Shown here: one piece after another, positions 1-15,222 of the stretch
How positions within the stretch are numbered: the first letter of the stretch is position 1
How the letters are laid out: every line of letters starts with the position of its first letter
Source: Strigamia acuminata
Taxonomy: Eukaryota; Arthropoda; Chilopoda; Geophilomorpha; Linotaeniidae
Assembly (NCBI GenBank): GCA_949358305.1
Contig: OX442314.1
Span: forward strand, 43,656,581 to 43,720,580
DNA length: 64,000 bases
Direction of reading: 5' to 3'
Notes under the pieces: model-generated
Databases searched by the model: none
What the model was told of the DNA's origin: nothing
The model's input: the letters and a program-made list of their open reading frames with translations, nothing else
Made by a program: the position numbers and the translations under genes

Positions 1-3
1 AAG

Positions 4-3000
4 ATGGCGGGACCAAAGCTGTCAACGTTGGGAGTGTGCTACATCGATGGAGGAGCCCAGCGCACCTTCATACGGTCTGAATTGGTGAAAAAACTGAACT
101 TAAAAATTCTAGGAACAGAAACCATCAATTTGGCCGTGTTTGGACAAGAGCCGAGGTCGGAAATACGCAACAGAGTCGAATTGATTCTCAGCCCCGCCAA
201 TTCGAAGTCACCCGCTGTCACGATCGAGGCCATTGAGACTGCCCACGTCACATCCACGCCCGGAGAGCAACCAAATGGACAACTTAGGGCAGAGTTACAA
301 CGAAGGAAAATCGAGGTGGCCTGCAAACAAGTCGCGTTGCATTCAAAAGAAGTGGATTTGCTGATTGGAGTGGATCATTACTGGCGTGTAATGACAGGTC
401 AAACGGAATTTTTGGAGGAAAATTTAATTGCAGTAAAGACTAAATTTGGTTGGACACTACACGGACAGACCACGAATGGGACAAGAGTCATCGCTGCGCC
501 GGTAAGAATTAACAAAATTACGCTTACCCCATCGACAGATGATCTTTTACGCCGGATGTGGGAACTGGAATCGATTGGAGTGCGCCACGAGTCGGTCGAA
601 ACCGACGACGACGCAGAAACGTTACAAAAATTCGAGAAAACCATCAAATGGACGGGTTCGAAATATTCCGTGGAACTGCCGTGGATAGTGGACACCAACC
701 AGTTGGATGACAACTACAGAGGAGCTGAACAACGCATCATGTCGCTGATTCGTCGTTTTCGAAAGCAGCCAAACCTCTACTTGGAATACAAGAAAGTCAT
801 TGATGAACAGTTAAAAATGGGAATTGTTGAAGAGATACCAAACCAAACTTCAACTGGACCAGTATACTACATGCCACACAGTCCGGTGATCAAAGAGGAA
901 CGCGTCACCACGAAATTGCGAGTCGTATTTGATGCTTCATCACACCGAAAGGGCTATCTCTCCTTGAACGATTGCCTATCAAAAGGTATAAACTTTCTAC
1001 CGTCACTAATATTTATATTGTTAGGATTTCGTCTTGGGAGAGTGGCCATGATAGGTGACATTAAAAAAGCATTCCACATGATCGAAATTGCTTTAAAGGA
1101 CCGCGACGCAACAAGATTTTTCTGGATCGATGAGTGCTGGGACGGCATAGGAAAAGCATTATTGAAAGTGCTGCGCCAGACTCGAGTGTTATTTGGAGCT
1201 ACACCGAGTCCATTCTTACTGAGCGCAACAATCCGACATCACCTGCGCAAATACGAAAAAAAATACCCAGAAACAGTAAAGTTGTTGTTACGGTGTCTGT
1301 ACGTGGACGATTTCATCTCGTCGCTCAAGACCGTCGCTCAAGCGCTAATGACATTTCGCCAGTCCAACTTGATTTTTGCAGCAGCCGGTATGGAACTCGC
1401 TAAGTGGCAAACCAATTCGCCCGAACTGAGAACTGAATTTCGAGAGGAATGCCCATCTGACGCGACACTGACGTCTAATGAAGACACAAAGGTGCTGGGA
1501 ATTAGATGGAACCCGAATTTGGACGAATTAGGACTAGCGGTCGTAGAAACTTGCCCACCTAGCAAGAAAACGACCAAAAGAGAAGTAATCAAAATAACTG
1601 CTCAAATTTTTGACCCCTTAGGATTTGCTACACCATTCACCGTGACAGCACGCATGTTTTTCCAGTCCCTATGGCTGAGGAATTTGCCATGGGATGACGA
1701 ATTAGACAACGAGTTGCGCGCTGATTGGAAGAAGTGGACCGACCAAATTCCCACTCTAAGAAAAATTCAAATCCCACGATGGTTGGGACAGGACGAATTT
1801 GACCAATGTGAAGTACACATATTCTGCGACGCGAGTCCGAAGGCATATGGGGCGGTGGCATACATCCAGAACTCTAATGGTGATTTGATTGAGACTAATT
1901 TCATTTTGTCAAAGTGTCGTGTAGCTCCTGTTAAACCACTTACACTGCCAAGACTCGAGCTCATGGGAGCACTGGTTGCTGTACGTCTCTCCGACCAAAT
2001 CAAGGAGTTGATGACGCCAGGTGAAATATTTTTTTGGACGGACTCTCAGATATGTCTCCATTGGATCAAGAACACATCCAAACGACCACCAACCTTCGTC
2101 CACAATCGAGTTTTGGAGATAAGGGAGAAGTCAAAAATTGAAGAGTGGAGACACGTGCCAGGCGTGGAAAATCCTGCTGACCGCCTGACAAGAGGAATGG
2201 ACGCAGAAGCATTGATAACCGAGCAACTTTGGTGGCAGGGACCGGACTGGCTACGTGGAAGTCGTCGAGATTGGCCAAACCTGCCAACAGAGCCGGTCGA
2301 AGAGGATGACGAAACGACTGAAACGCACGTCGAAGCCGTGCAAACAGCAGTAACTAATATTTTCCCGTTTGCCAGGTTTGGATCGTTTTCAAAAGCAATC
2401 CGAACACTGGCATGGGTTTACAGATTTGCTGACAATGCTGGAAAGCGACAGACAGATGCCAGCCAACGCGGTCGAGGTCCATTAACTGCAGCTGAGATAA
2501 AACGGGCGAAATTCAGCTTGATTCGAATCGCGCAGTCGGACGCTTATGGCCAGGAAATAAATCAATTGAGAGATGGCAGACAAATTCAGAGGGATTCAAA
2601 ATTGCGAGACGTGAATACACAGCTGAACGAGATGGGGTTGATCGAACTGCAAACTCGACTGCAAAAATCGCGAGATTTGTACACCGCTGTGCAACCTTTG
2701 ATTTTACCTCCAAACCATAAACTCACGAAATTAATTTTGCAACACTCTCATTTACAGGTCCTTCATTGCGGATTGACAGCCACACTGTCTAAATTTCGAG
2801 AATTATACTGGACACCATCCGCAAGGAGGACCTTAAAATCGATTTTGGACAAATGCGTCGTCTGCAAAAAGATTCAAGGACGGTTGATGCGAGAAGTGCC
2901 AGGCCCCCTCCCAGCAGACAGGACGACTAAGTGCCAACCATTCGCGGTTACTGGGGTCGATTTTGCTGGACCGATAATAATAAAGGGACGAACAACCAAA

Positions 3001-3864
3001 GCTTACATAGCCCTTTTCACGTGTGCAACCATTCGAGCGGTCCATTTGGAACTGGTTCCCTCATTGTCAACAACAGACTTTTTGGGAGCTTTTGAACGAT
3101 TCATCAGTCGTAGAGGCCTCCCAAAGACGATGTACAGCGACAACGGGTCCACCTTTCACCGCGCTCATTTAGAACTTTCATCTCTTTTACGCTCCACCAA
3201 AGACGAGGCGTTCCAAAATTATCTGGCTCAAAAGGGAATAGAGTGGAAGTTCATCGTGGAAAATGCACCATGGTGGGGAGGGTTTTGGGAGAGGATGGTA
3301 CAGACAGTTAAACGTTGCTTGAAAAAAGTAATCGGATCTGCACACCTCAACTTTTATCAATTTGGAACTTTCTTGGCACAGACGGAAGCGGTCATCAACC
3401 GTAGGCCCATCACATACGTGTACGAGAAGCCAAGCGAAGCCGAACCACTTACTCCAGCACATTTCTTGACGGGAATCATGCAAACGCACTTGCCGGATTC
3501 AGGGTCGACTGAAATACTCGAACCGACTCAAAAGGAATTCGTTCGACAGTGGCAATATCAACAACGCATGTTGTCAACATTTTGGTCACGCTGGTCCCGT
3601 GAATATTTAAAGGACCTGAAGGTGCAAACGGGAAAATCAGACAAACGTGAGCTGCAAATTGACGACGTTGTGATAATTGAGGAGCAATTTAAACCCCGTT
3701 TGAAATGGAAGATGGGGAGAGTGGTCGAAGTCAGACGAGGTCGCGATGACAAAGTTAGGTCATGTGAACTCGTGCTCGCGGATGGGGGAAAATTACGTCG
3801 ACCAGTTCAACGTCTCGTGCGTTTGGAAGTGGGGTCAGACATCCCCTCCCCGCCGGCAGTGTGA
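4..3864 (+). CDS. BEL/Pao Pol polyprotein (protease, RT, RNase H, integrase), 5'-partial
   Basis: This protein would copy the retrotransposon RNA into DNA and integrate it. The frame is open from the window edge; the ATG at 4 is the first visible Met, probably not the true start. Domains in order: retropepsin-like/DUF1758 (about 10-135; active site reads D15-G-G instead of the usual D-S/T-G; DLLIG near 118); reverse transcriptase (about 240-500; FDAS with D310, catalytic YVDD at 433-436); RNase H of the peptidase-A17-associated Pao type (D609, E652, D680, D726); integrase with an HHCC zinc finger (about 915-960) and DDE core D986, D1046, E1096; and a C-terminal DUF5641-like domain (about 1190-1275). 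There is no stop or frameshift over 1286 codons, which suggests a recent insertion. The stop codon overlaps the predicted start of the 3' LTR. The family call is firm; I cannot assign a lineage within BEL/Pao. Confidence 0.95.
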   Translation: MAGPKLSTLGVCYIDGGAQRTFIRSELVKKLNLKILGTETINLAVFGQEPRSEIRNRVELILSPANSKSPAVTIEAIETAHVTSTPGEQPNGQLRAELQRRKIEVACKQVALHSKEVDLLIGVDHYWRVMTGQTEFLEENLIAVKTKFGWTLHGQTTNGTRVIAAPVRINKITLTPSTDDLLRRMWELESIGVRHESVETDDDAETLQKFEKTIKWTGSKYSVELPWIVDTNQLDDNYRGAEQRIMSLIRRFRKQPNLYLEYKKVIDEQLKMGIVEEIPNQTSTGPVYYMPHSPVIKEERVTTKLRVVFDASSHRKGYLSLNDCLSKGINFLPSLIFILLGFRLGRVAMIGDIKKAFHMIEIALKDRDATRFFWIDECWDGIGKALLKVLRQTRVLFGATPSPFLLSATIRHHLRKYEKKYPETVKLLLRCLYVDDFISSLKTVAQALMTFRQSNLIFAAAGMELAKWQTNSPELRTEFREECPSDATLTSNEDTKVLGIRWNPNLDELGLAVVETCPPSKKTTKREVIKITAQIFDPLGFATPFTVTARMFFQSLWLRNLPWDDELDNELRADWKKWTDQIPTLRKIQIPRWLGQDEFDQCEVHIFCDASPKAYGAVAYIQNSNGDLIETNFILSKCRVAPVKPLTLPRLELMGALVAVRLSDQIKELMTPGEIFFWTDSQICLHWIKNTSKRPPTFVHNRVLEIREKSKIEEWRHVPGVENPADRLTRGMDAEALITEQLWWQGPDWLRGSRRDWPNLPTEPVEEDDETTETHVEAVQTAVTNIFPFARFGSFSKAIRTLAWVYRFADNAGKRQTDASQRGRGPLTAAEIKRAKFSLIRIAQSDAYGQEINQLRDGRQIQRDSKLRDVNTQLNEMGLIELQTRLQKSRDLYTAVQPLILPPNHKLTKLILQHSHLQVLHCGLTATLSKFRELYWTPSARRTLKSILDKCVVCKKIQGRLMREVPGPLPADRTTKCQPFAVTGVDFAGPIIIKGRTTKAYIALFTCATIRAVHLELVPSLSTTDFLGAFERFISRRGLPKTMYSDNGSTFHRAHLELSSLLRSTKDEAFQNYLAQKGIEWKFIVENAPWWGGFWERMVQTVKRCLKKVIGSAHLNFYQFGTFLAQTEAVINRRPITYVYEKPSEAEPLTPAHFLTGIMQTHLPDSGSTEILEPTQKEFVRQWQYQQRMLSTFWSRWSREYLKDLKVQTGKSDKRELQIDDVVIIEEQFKPRLKWKMGRVVEVRRGRDDKVRSCELVLADGGKLRRPVQRLVRLEVGSDIPSPPAV

Positions 3865-4400
3865 AAATCGAGTGATTTTACGCGTGATATAAACTATTAT
3901 TTGAATTGCTATTCTCATTTTTGAATTGTTGTTATCTTTTATATTTCAATGTGTTGATTTGACTTGTGGTTTTAGTTGTTATTTGTGTTTCATTTACCAT
4001 TTTATTAGATTGAATAGTTTAATATTGTTGTAATATTTCTTATTTTACTGCTTCAATATATTTGTATTTCTTATTTGAGTGTTTGACCTGTTCCTCATTT
4101 GTAGTACCTTGCCCTGTTAATCCCTTAATTGGTGTGGGTTTTTCCTACCTCTTGAGCGCCGTCTCATTGGCGCTCTGAACGCGTCATCCACATTCCTCTA
4201 CCCCTTTTCCCATTGTGTTGAAAATAGAATAAACTTTTAGTGTACCTTTTACCTCTAAAACGTGTGGTTGTGCTTTTACTTTGCTCCAACGCCATCTTTG
4301 AATTTCACCACCATCTCAACTTTATTCATCCACTTGTATCCAGGACTTTGGAAATTTGTTTGGTAGATTTGTATTGATTTAAACTTATGCAAATTTAACA
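3860..4400 (+). repeat. predicted 3' LTR of the BEL/Pao element
   Basis: The segment begins TGTGAAAATCG, overlapping the pol stop codon, and ends TTAACA, fitting the TG...CA ends of LTRs. It contains a 7-bp stem hairpin, GAGCGCC at 4154-4160 with GGCGCTC at 4169-4175, and a poly(A) signal AATAAA at 4228-4233. The right end is exact from the empty-site comparison. The left end could be 3860 or 3862, because the matching 5' LTR is outside the window. Confidence 0.75.
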
Positions 4401-4580
4401 GTCGATGGTCACGTTTTCTTGTATGTCCCTTACGACGACGACTGCCTGATATTCACAAAAACAGACGTGGCGTACAATGTGTATTCGTTAAACACGATGA
4501 CCAAAGTGAATGAATACAAGAAACCAACAAAATTTGATGGGTGCATCCATTTTGACGTTAGTGTTGAACAGCAGAACTGA
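4401..4580 (+). pseudogene. 3' remnant of the BTB/BACK gene, cut by the BEL insertion
   Basis: These 180 bases equal 38786-38965, the last 60 codons (stop included) of the BTB/BACK gene. The reading frame starts at the GTC codon directly after the LTR and runs to the TGA at 4578-4580; the gene's poly(A) signal follows at 4652-4657. The rest of the gene would lie left of the BEL element, outside the window. In this copy the encoded protein is interrupted about 59 residues before its end. Confidence 0.9.
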
Positions 4581-5361
4581 ATTCGTTTACTGTACATTCG
4601 CTTTTTCTACTTCTACTTCTACTTTCTACTTTTTCTACTTTATACTGTGAGAATAAAACTTTTGAAACATATTTCAACACGTACAATACTAGTAATAATA
4701 ATATTAATTCCATTAACTTATACTCCTTCATGACACATTGACGTCTGAAATACAGGCGTATTTTGAACTTTTTTTTCGTCTTACGATGTTATCACACTCC
4801 TCCTTTGATCAATCCGCAGTTACAAGAAATGGGATGTAATTGAATGTAAAAGTAAATAAATGTAAACAAATAAAATAAATTTAAATTAGAGTGTTCAACT
4901 AAATACCACGAAAGTCCCGTGGAAATCCCCGAATTTCTGATCGACGTTGTTGGCCCAGCTGGATGTTGCCTCGATTTTGGATCCCAAGCCACTCGTAATT
5001 TTTCACCACTATACGATCAGCCATCGCTCAACCATCATGACAGCAACACCCTTGATTATCACACATTCACGTTTTCATTTAATCATCTGTGATTGAAGAA
5101 TTTACAAACTCTGAATCATTTTGCTTCATAGATACAACACCAGGTGTCGCACCACGCGTTTATTCAAAAACAATACACATCCGAACAATGAAATAAAATT
5201 GCAGACAAATAATTTTTTTTAAAACAAAATAAAATAATTATCAACAAGACGAAACGAAACAATTTATTCGATCGACATTTCAGATTTGCCGCGTGACGCC
5301 CTGTTCTTCAACTGCATCTTGGGATAGAAACTACCTTTGTGGCATTGGCCAGGACCTCGTG
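4581..5361 (+). other. BTB 3' UTR remnant and intergenic DNA upstream of the ClC-7 gene
   Basis: The first about 90 bases are the BTB gene's 3' UTR with a pyrimidine-rich CTACTT repeat and an AATAAA at 4652-4657. The rest is AT-rich, with no convincing reading frame, no recognised element and no obvious TATA box. It probably contains the ClC-7 promoter toward its right end. Confidence 0.5.
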
Positions 5362-5371
5362 GTCACGTGTC
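5362..5371 (+). promoter_or_regulatory. E-box resembling a CLEAR element
   Basis: GTCACGTGTC lies about 110 bp upstream of the predicted exon 1 donor (5473) of a ClC-7-type gene. Eight of ten bases equal the left part of the CLEAR consensus GTCACGTGAC, bound by TFEB/MITF/HLH-30 factors that control lysosomal genes, and vertebrate CLCN7 belongs to that network. A CAGCTG E-box follows directly (5371-5376). Binding is inferred. Confidence 0.4.
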
Positions 5372-5744
5372 AGCTGTTGATAAACACATTTCAGAAAGTC
5401 ACATTAATTCTCACTCCATAACACCGACATTTGTTTCGTTTTAAAGTGTTGTTGGCGTCACCTCTCATCGTCGTAAGTACTTTTTTGAACTTCTTGCTAA
5501 ATTTTTATTTCATTATTACTGACTTTTTCTACTCATTTAAGCAGACCCAAGCAATTAACAATGCAATCACACCGGAAATCACCATATTCACGTTTCCATA
5601 ATGAAATAGTACAAAAATCACATCATGTAATTTATTATATTTAGAAAATATATGCCAATATTTTTAAAAAATCTATTTTCCTATTTCAGAACCTTCGGGA
5701 AACGACTGTACAAGCGGAATACTTTGGACCAACGAGTCCAGGCC

Positions 5745-5767
5745 ATGCAGAAGAAATCCCTGTTGAA

Positions 5768-5771
<4 letters not shown>
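5745..5771 (+). CDS. 9-codon upstream ORF overlapping the chosen ClC-7 start
   Basis: Exon 2 carries an ATG at 5745 in another frame. It reads eight codons and ends at TGA 5769-5771, so stop and main start share ATGA. Exon 1 as predicted (ending 5472) has no ATG at all, which makes this the first ATG in that transcript model. If the true start lies in an unseen upstream exon, this uORF is irrelevant. Confidence 0.25.
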
Positions 5772-9849
<4,078 letters not shown>

Positions 9850-11983
9850 ATTTGTACAGTGTTACGTAATTTATAAACTTTTTAAATAATATAACCTTTG
9901 TGTTTGGCTCGGTACGAAACGTACAGTTAAAAATGAAGGAATAAATTTTTTTAATTAAAAAATTGTCAATTTTTGATTTTTATCAACTGTTTTTACTTTG
10001 AAATTGCAAGAGCAGATGCGCAGTCATTTTAAATCGGCTACAAATCGTAACCACTTATTGAACATGGTTGTGTATTGCCGGTAGTTATCGAATATTTTTT
10101 AATATTTCAATAAGATTTCAAAAAAAAAAATAAAAATTAAAAGAAGAAGAAGAATGAAAACTGGCAAAAAAAATGAAAAAAAAACTAGAAATGCTCAAAG
10201 AATATCGTAAAAAGAATGAAAAATTGCCAAAAATATGGTAAAAACAATGAAAAAGGACAAAAAATATCAAAATCTCCCAAAAAATCAAAGTCACTACGAA
10301 TAAAAAGCAACAAACGGCGTGAAAGCTGTATATCCCGGTTCGCCATTTTGACTCACGCCATATTGGAATGCGGCTCTGCTCTGGGCAGCGCCTAACTCTC
10401 TCTTTCTGATTCATGTAATCGCTGTATTCTTCCTGCGTGTCGAAATGATCGGTCCTTTCTTGTTGCCCATGTCCATTCTCGTGTAATCTGCAGTCTCAGG
10501 TGCGCTGAATTCAAAAAGTTTGTCATCACTCATCAGCAATTTTAATTTCGTCACAAAGACAAACGTCGTTTCACCAACCCGGCAGGGATAACATTCCGCA
10601 TAGCTTAACTATCTTGGCGGCTGCAATCGAATTAATTATAATAAATTATACGTGCGGATTTTGATGGTTTGAAAATTACATTTTTTCGTCGATCGCTCGA
10701 TCGATCGGCGACTTGGGCGAAGGAAGCTGCTGCTCGATTGACGGTCGAGTCGAGTCGAATCGAATCGAATCGAAGCGCCCACCCTGTCCCTGTACGACTC
10801 TCTGTTCCTGAATTTTTCAGATTTATTCGTAATCATCCTGAAAAGAAATACTGTATTTTATTTATTTATTTATTTATTTATTTCTTAATTGTTTTAAATA
10901 AAAATAAAAATTTGAATTTTATATTTTTCGTTTACTTCTTTCGGTTTTTCGAAATAAGCCTAATTTCGTTGTTTCTCCCCTTACCTGGTAGTTAGTGTTG
11001 GTAAATAATCTCCAATGTCCAATGCCGTAAATGCTCTATCTCATCTTGGATTTTCTTTCCTCGGAATTATAAACTTAATTCCATCCACGATTTCATCCAA
11101 CTTGATCAACGAGCATGTTTGCGAGAGGAGAGTTGCATTTTGCCAAATACTACTTGGGGTCTCGTGATCTCGTGATCTCGGATCGGGAGCAAGTGCGTGT
11201 GACGTCACGAACTATGCTTTTTCACAAATTGGCATAGGTTAACAATGACATGTGGTTGTTAAGCCTATTTGTGTGGAGATAGAATTGTGAACTAACACCG
11301 GCACTTGATTTGAATTGAATGTTTTGTTTTGTGCAACATTATATAATAAATTATTGCATTGAATGAAATTAATCTTTTGAAAACAATTCAGATTAATAAA
11401 TTTGCTAAAATTAAAATGAAAATTTGGAGGAAATGATGAAATGTGCTGATGAAATAAACGTATAAATATTTTGTATTTTCAGATTAAGATTCCAGAAAAT
11501 TAGCTGGAAAATGGATAAATGGATAAGGACATGACATGAAATTGAATTTGTATTGAATTTGTGTTGAGATTTGCATTAAAGTTTTAATTAAAGTTGAATT
11601 TTTTGATTTGATTTTGATTGAATGTTTTGTGCAACATATTGCATTACATTAATTAAAAATACAATAAAATAAAATAAACTAAACAAAATGAATATATTGA
11701 ATAAAAAATCTTGGCGAATAGAATAAATTATACACAGTATTCACGATTCCATGGGAACCGAGTAACAATTGATTGCTCATCTTTGCCAGGGCTCAGCCCC
11801 GGCCAACCGTCAAACCGTCACCACGCATCAGCAACTCTATCTCTGCAAGTTTGCAACAGTAATTAGAGAATTAACGAAATTCGAAAAAATCAATAAATTT
11901 AGAGAAAATTAGGCTTTTATTTCCAACTTTTAAATGCTGATAAAATGTTGTGTTAAAACGTTGCAAAAGATGTCTACCGTTCT
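9850..11983 (+). other. 3' flank of ClC-7, unit A1: no gene seen
   Basis: Contents: ClC-7 3' UTR with AATAAA at 9940-9945; an A-rich stretch (about 10115-10310); GATC-rich nested palindromes at 10688-10712; a GTCGA/ATCGA microsatellite (10740-10775); a TTTA microsatellite (about 10857-10883); short GTGATCTC repeats at 11165-11180; a perfect TGACGTCA palindrome at 11200-11207; then AT-rich DNA. Reading frames of 66-108 codons here are low-complexity and lack protein-like features, so I do not call them genes. Confidence 0.6.
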
Positions 11984-12927
11984 GCCTCGAATAAACGCCG
12001 GGGCGTTTAATAGTTTTTCTGACTCATCCCACCCGGCGCTTATTCAGGCCCGGCGCGTAACTGAAAAATCGCCGATTTTTCTCTAAAAATAATCATTTTT
12101 CCTTAAAAATGATCATTTTTTCATAAAATCACCGATTTTTTCCTACAAATGATCACTTTTTTCACAAAAATCACCGATTTTTTCCGAAAAATCGCCGATT
12201 GTTCTTTAAAAATGGTCATTTTTCCTTAAAAATGGTCATTTTTCCTTAAAAATGGTCATTTTTCCTTAAAAATGGTCATTTTTCCTTAAAATTGGTCATT
12301 TTTCCTTAAAAATGGTCATTTTTTCATAAAATTACCGATTTTTTCCTAAAAATGATCACTTTTTCCTAAAAAATCACCGATTTCTTTTTAAAAATGATCA
12401 TTTTTTCATAAAAATCACCGATTTTTTTCCTACAAATGATCACTTTTTTCATAAAAATCACCGATTTTTTCCTAAAAATCGCCGATTTTTCTCTAAAAAT
12501 GGTCATTTTTCCTTAAAATTGGTCATTTTTCCTTAAAAATGGTCATTTTTTCATAAAATCACCGATTTTTTATTAAAAATAATCACTTTTTTCTAAAAAA
12601 TCACCGATTTCTTTTTAAAAATGATCATTTTTTCATAAAAATCAACGATTTTCCCTAAACATGATCATTTTTTGCTCAAAAATTATCATTTTTTTTTCAA
12701 AAATTATTATTTTTTCGTAAAAATTATCATTTTTTCGTAAAAATTATCATTTTTTCGTAAAAATTATCATTTTTTCGTAAAAATTATCATTTTTTCGTAA
12801 AAACCACCGATTTTTCCTAAAAATCACCGATTTTCCCTAAACATGATCATTTTTTGCTCAAAAATTATCATTTTTTCGTAAAAATCAGTGACGTTTTGAG
12901 ACCCGGCGTTTATTCGGGGCCGGCGAC
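11984..12927 (+). mobile_element. inverted-end repeat element with 20-bp minisatellites, unit A1
   Basis: The left end has GCCTCGAATAAACGCCGGGG, the right end has its inverse around GGCGTTTATTCGGGGC (12905-12920); a third, inverted variant lies at about 12032-12056. Between them, 12062-12895 is an array of roughly 20-bp units: AAAAATGGTCATTTTTCCTT about six times at 12204-12320, AAAAATTATCATTTTTTCGT about five times at 12718-12800, and CACCGATTTTT variants. The element ends about 11 bp before the tandem-duplication junction at 12939. The left motif is the same dispersed hairpin found at 30519-34760. Autonomous function is unknown. Confidence 0.55.
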
Positions 12928-12938
12928 AATTGCTGAAA

Positions 12939-15222
12939 TGCACAAAAAGGCATCCAAGGTTCTAGAAGCCGTTATTGTGGCCATGATAACCGCAACGGTG
13001 GGATTCGTATCAATATACCTGCTAAATGACTGCCAACAAATAGGACAAGATCCCACAAATTTTCCAACTCAGGTATATCACCTAAATGATTTCTAAAATT
13101 AACAATTTGCAACAAACTTGCAACATTTTTTTCTCCAGTTCTACTGCGGAGACGGCGAATACAACGCCGTAGCTGCCCTTTGGTTCCAAACACCGGAAGC
13201 GAGTGTCAGAAGTCTGTTCCACGACCCAGGCCGTAAGTTCTCTCATTAAACGATTGGCTGGTTATGATACATATCTCTGTTTACTTTCTTCTAGGTTCAC
13301 ATAAACCACTTTCATTAGCAATATTCTTTGTTTTGTACTTCCTTCTGTCGTGCTGCACTTACGGCTTAGGGATTCCTAGCGGCCTTTTCATCCCATCCTT
13401 ATTAACGGGTGCAGCTTGGGGTCGGTTAGTAGGAATAATATTGCAAGTTTGGAACCCTTCGCTTGTGAGTACTTGCTAATTATTACTCTTAAGACAGAAA
13501 TGTATGTTTAGAAATTTGTATTTTGCTTCAACAGAATATGCCTGGAAAGTATGCGCTTGTAGGAGCTGCAGCTCAGCTTGGGGGAGTCGTGCGAATGACT
13601 CTTAGTCTGACAGTAATAATGATCGAAGCAACTGGTAATATAACCTTTGGTTTGCCGCTCATGATCGTGGTAGTGACTGCAAAATGGGTTGGTGATTATT
13701 TTAACGAGGTAACAAAACATCCGATGCATTCAAACTTCCAACTTCAATTATCTTCTTAAATCATTTAAAGAAGTAGGGAAAAATATGAAACGAAATTATT
13801 TCTGTAATCTGTTTTAGGGTATTTATGACATGCACATTCATCTCGCCAACGTACCGCTTTTAACTTGGGAACCGCCGCCATTGGTACACAATATCTATGC
13901 AAGGTAAATAAATATACAGAAAAATTATACACAGTCGATTTATAACGAATCGCGATATAACAAATACCTAAAAATGGTTGGCGAGCCATAGAACGGCATG
14001 TTAAAAAAAAATTCAATATTCTCGTTATAACGAATCGATTTTTTGGGTACTTTGCAATTTGTTATAACGAGTTTCGACTTATATCGATCATTTAGATTTT
14101 ATATATGAATTTAAATTTAACTTACCATAAATTTAATTTAAACAGCGAAGTAATGAGTCATCCTGTGATAGCCTTTGAAGGAGTAGTAAAAGTCGGCAAT
14201 GTTGTTAAAGTTCTGCTAGAGGAAACTCACAACGGATTTCCAATCGTTCAGCCGACTTTGGTCGATTCAGTAAATTAATTTTCATTTCATTTAATGCGAA
14301 TAATTACCGTAAACTTTTTTTTAATTTTTAAATTTAGTCTAGCAACATGGAAGGACACTACGGAGGCATGATTCTTCGGTCACAATTAATAACGCTTCTG
14401 CAAGCAAGGGTAATGGGATTGCACAGCTCTGAATACAAACTTGAACCAAGGATAACATGTACACATATCCACGATTTATTTCCTATTGATTCGTTGTTTT
14501 GTGCGCTGATTGGATGACTGCAGTCTCGTTTCATGCATTGCTTGCCAATAAGAATGTTTGTTACTCGTTGTAATCCCAGAATACAGTGCATGTGGATGAT
14601 GTCCAATTGTCCATGTTATCCTTTATTCATGATACAAATCAAACATTTTTGTTACCCGCCCCACATTCAACGCACAGTTTAAGAAGCCCTGCTCTTGTCG
14701 ATTTCCATTAACGATTGATTTCCATACCCAAATTCAGGCTTTCATTGAACTCGAAGACGGCGTCAACAACAAACCAATCACCTTGGAGAATTTTAGGGCA
14801 AATTATCCGGTTACACCGTCAATAGAAGTATAAATATACAATTTCATTAAAAAAGAAAAAAAACCTTTTTTATGATTATTAATTTTTACTTGTAGGATGT
14901 GATTGAAAAATTGAAACCGGGAGATGATAATTACTACATAGATTTACATCCGTACATCAACCCTGCGGCCCATGTCGTTTTAGCGGTAATAAATGGTAAT
15001 TTTTTAACGAATTATACTAACTCCAGGGTCTATTTTGCGCAGTCGGCATCGCTACCGAGGATATTCACTCTCTTCCGCGGGTTGGGATTGCGGCATTTGA
15101 CTGTCGTTACAGAACGCAACGAAGTGATAGGAATAGTGACGAGGAAAGATTTGGCTCGCTACAGAATGAGCACAAAGGGAGGACAAGCGGCTTTAGAAGA
15201 ATTACAAATTTCTATGGGTTAA
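12939..15222 (+). pseudogene. CLCN7: 5'-truncated ClC-7 copy, unit A2 (exons 11'-20)
   Basis: This copy keeps residues 324-726 and lacks the promoter, exons 1-10 and the start of exon 11, so GSGIP, GKEGP and the proton Glu are absent. Exons: 12939-13072, 13139-13232, 13295-13464, 13535-13708, 13818-13903, 14146-14269, 14338-14409, 14738-14827, 14896-14985, 15043-15222; every splice dinucleotide is intact and there is no frameshift. The junction creates an in-frame ATG (12938-12940) directly before the conserved HKK. Compared with the full gene, Ser327 becomes Ala and the conserved Trp419 next to GLFIP becomes Cys. It probably cannot form a transport pathway. It could be transcribed by read-through from the upstream gene or serve as alternative 3' exons; neither is shown. 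Confidence 0.85.

Larger units (their letters stand above)
1..4400 (+). mobile_element. BEL/Pao LTR retrotransposon, 3' part
   Basis: The window opens inside the element, so the 5' LTR, primer-binding site and gag part are not visible. What is seen is a long pol frame with domains in BEL/Pao order (aspartic protease, reverse transcriptase, RNase H, integrase), followed by about 540 bp of AT-rich non-coding DNA with a poly(A) signal that ends in TTAACA. The right boundary is fixed by comparison with the uninterrupted BTB gene: from 4401 onward the sequence equals 38786 onward, while 4400 and everything before it is unrelated. The predicted 5-bp target duplication is GTCGA (4401-4405); its partner lies outside the window. 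Confidence 0.93.

Noticed and set aside
12204-12800. CRISPR-like array of about 20-bp units
   Set aside because: Units abut without unique spacers, there are no cas genes and the DNA is eukaryotic; this is a minisatellite.
13139-15222. Mutually exclusive exon cassettes that diversify a protein
   Set aside because: The truncated units are identical or nearly so in coding sequence, so choosing among them would give no protein diversity; recent duplication explains them.
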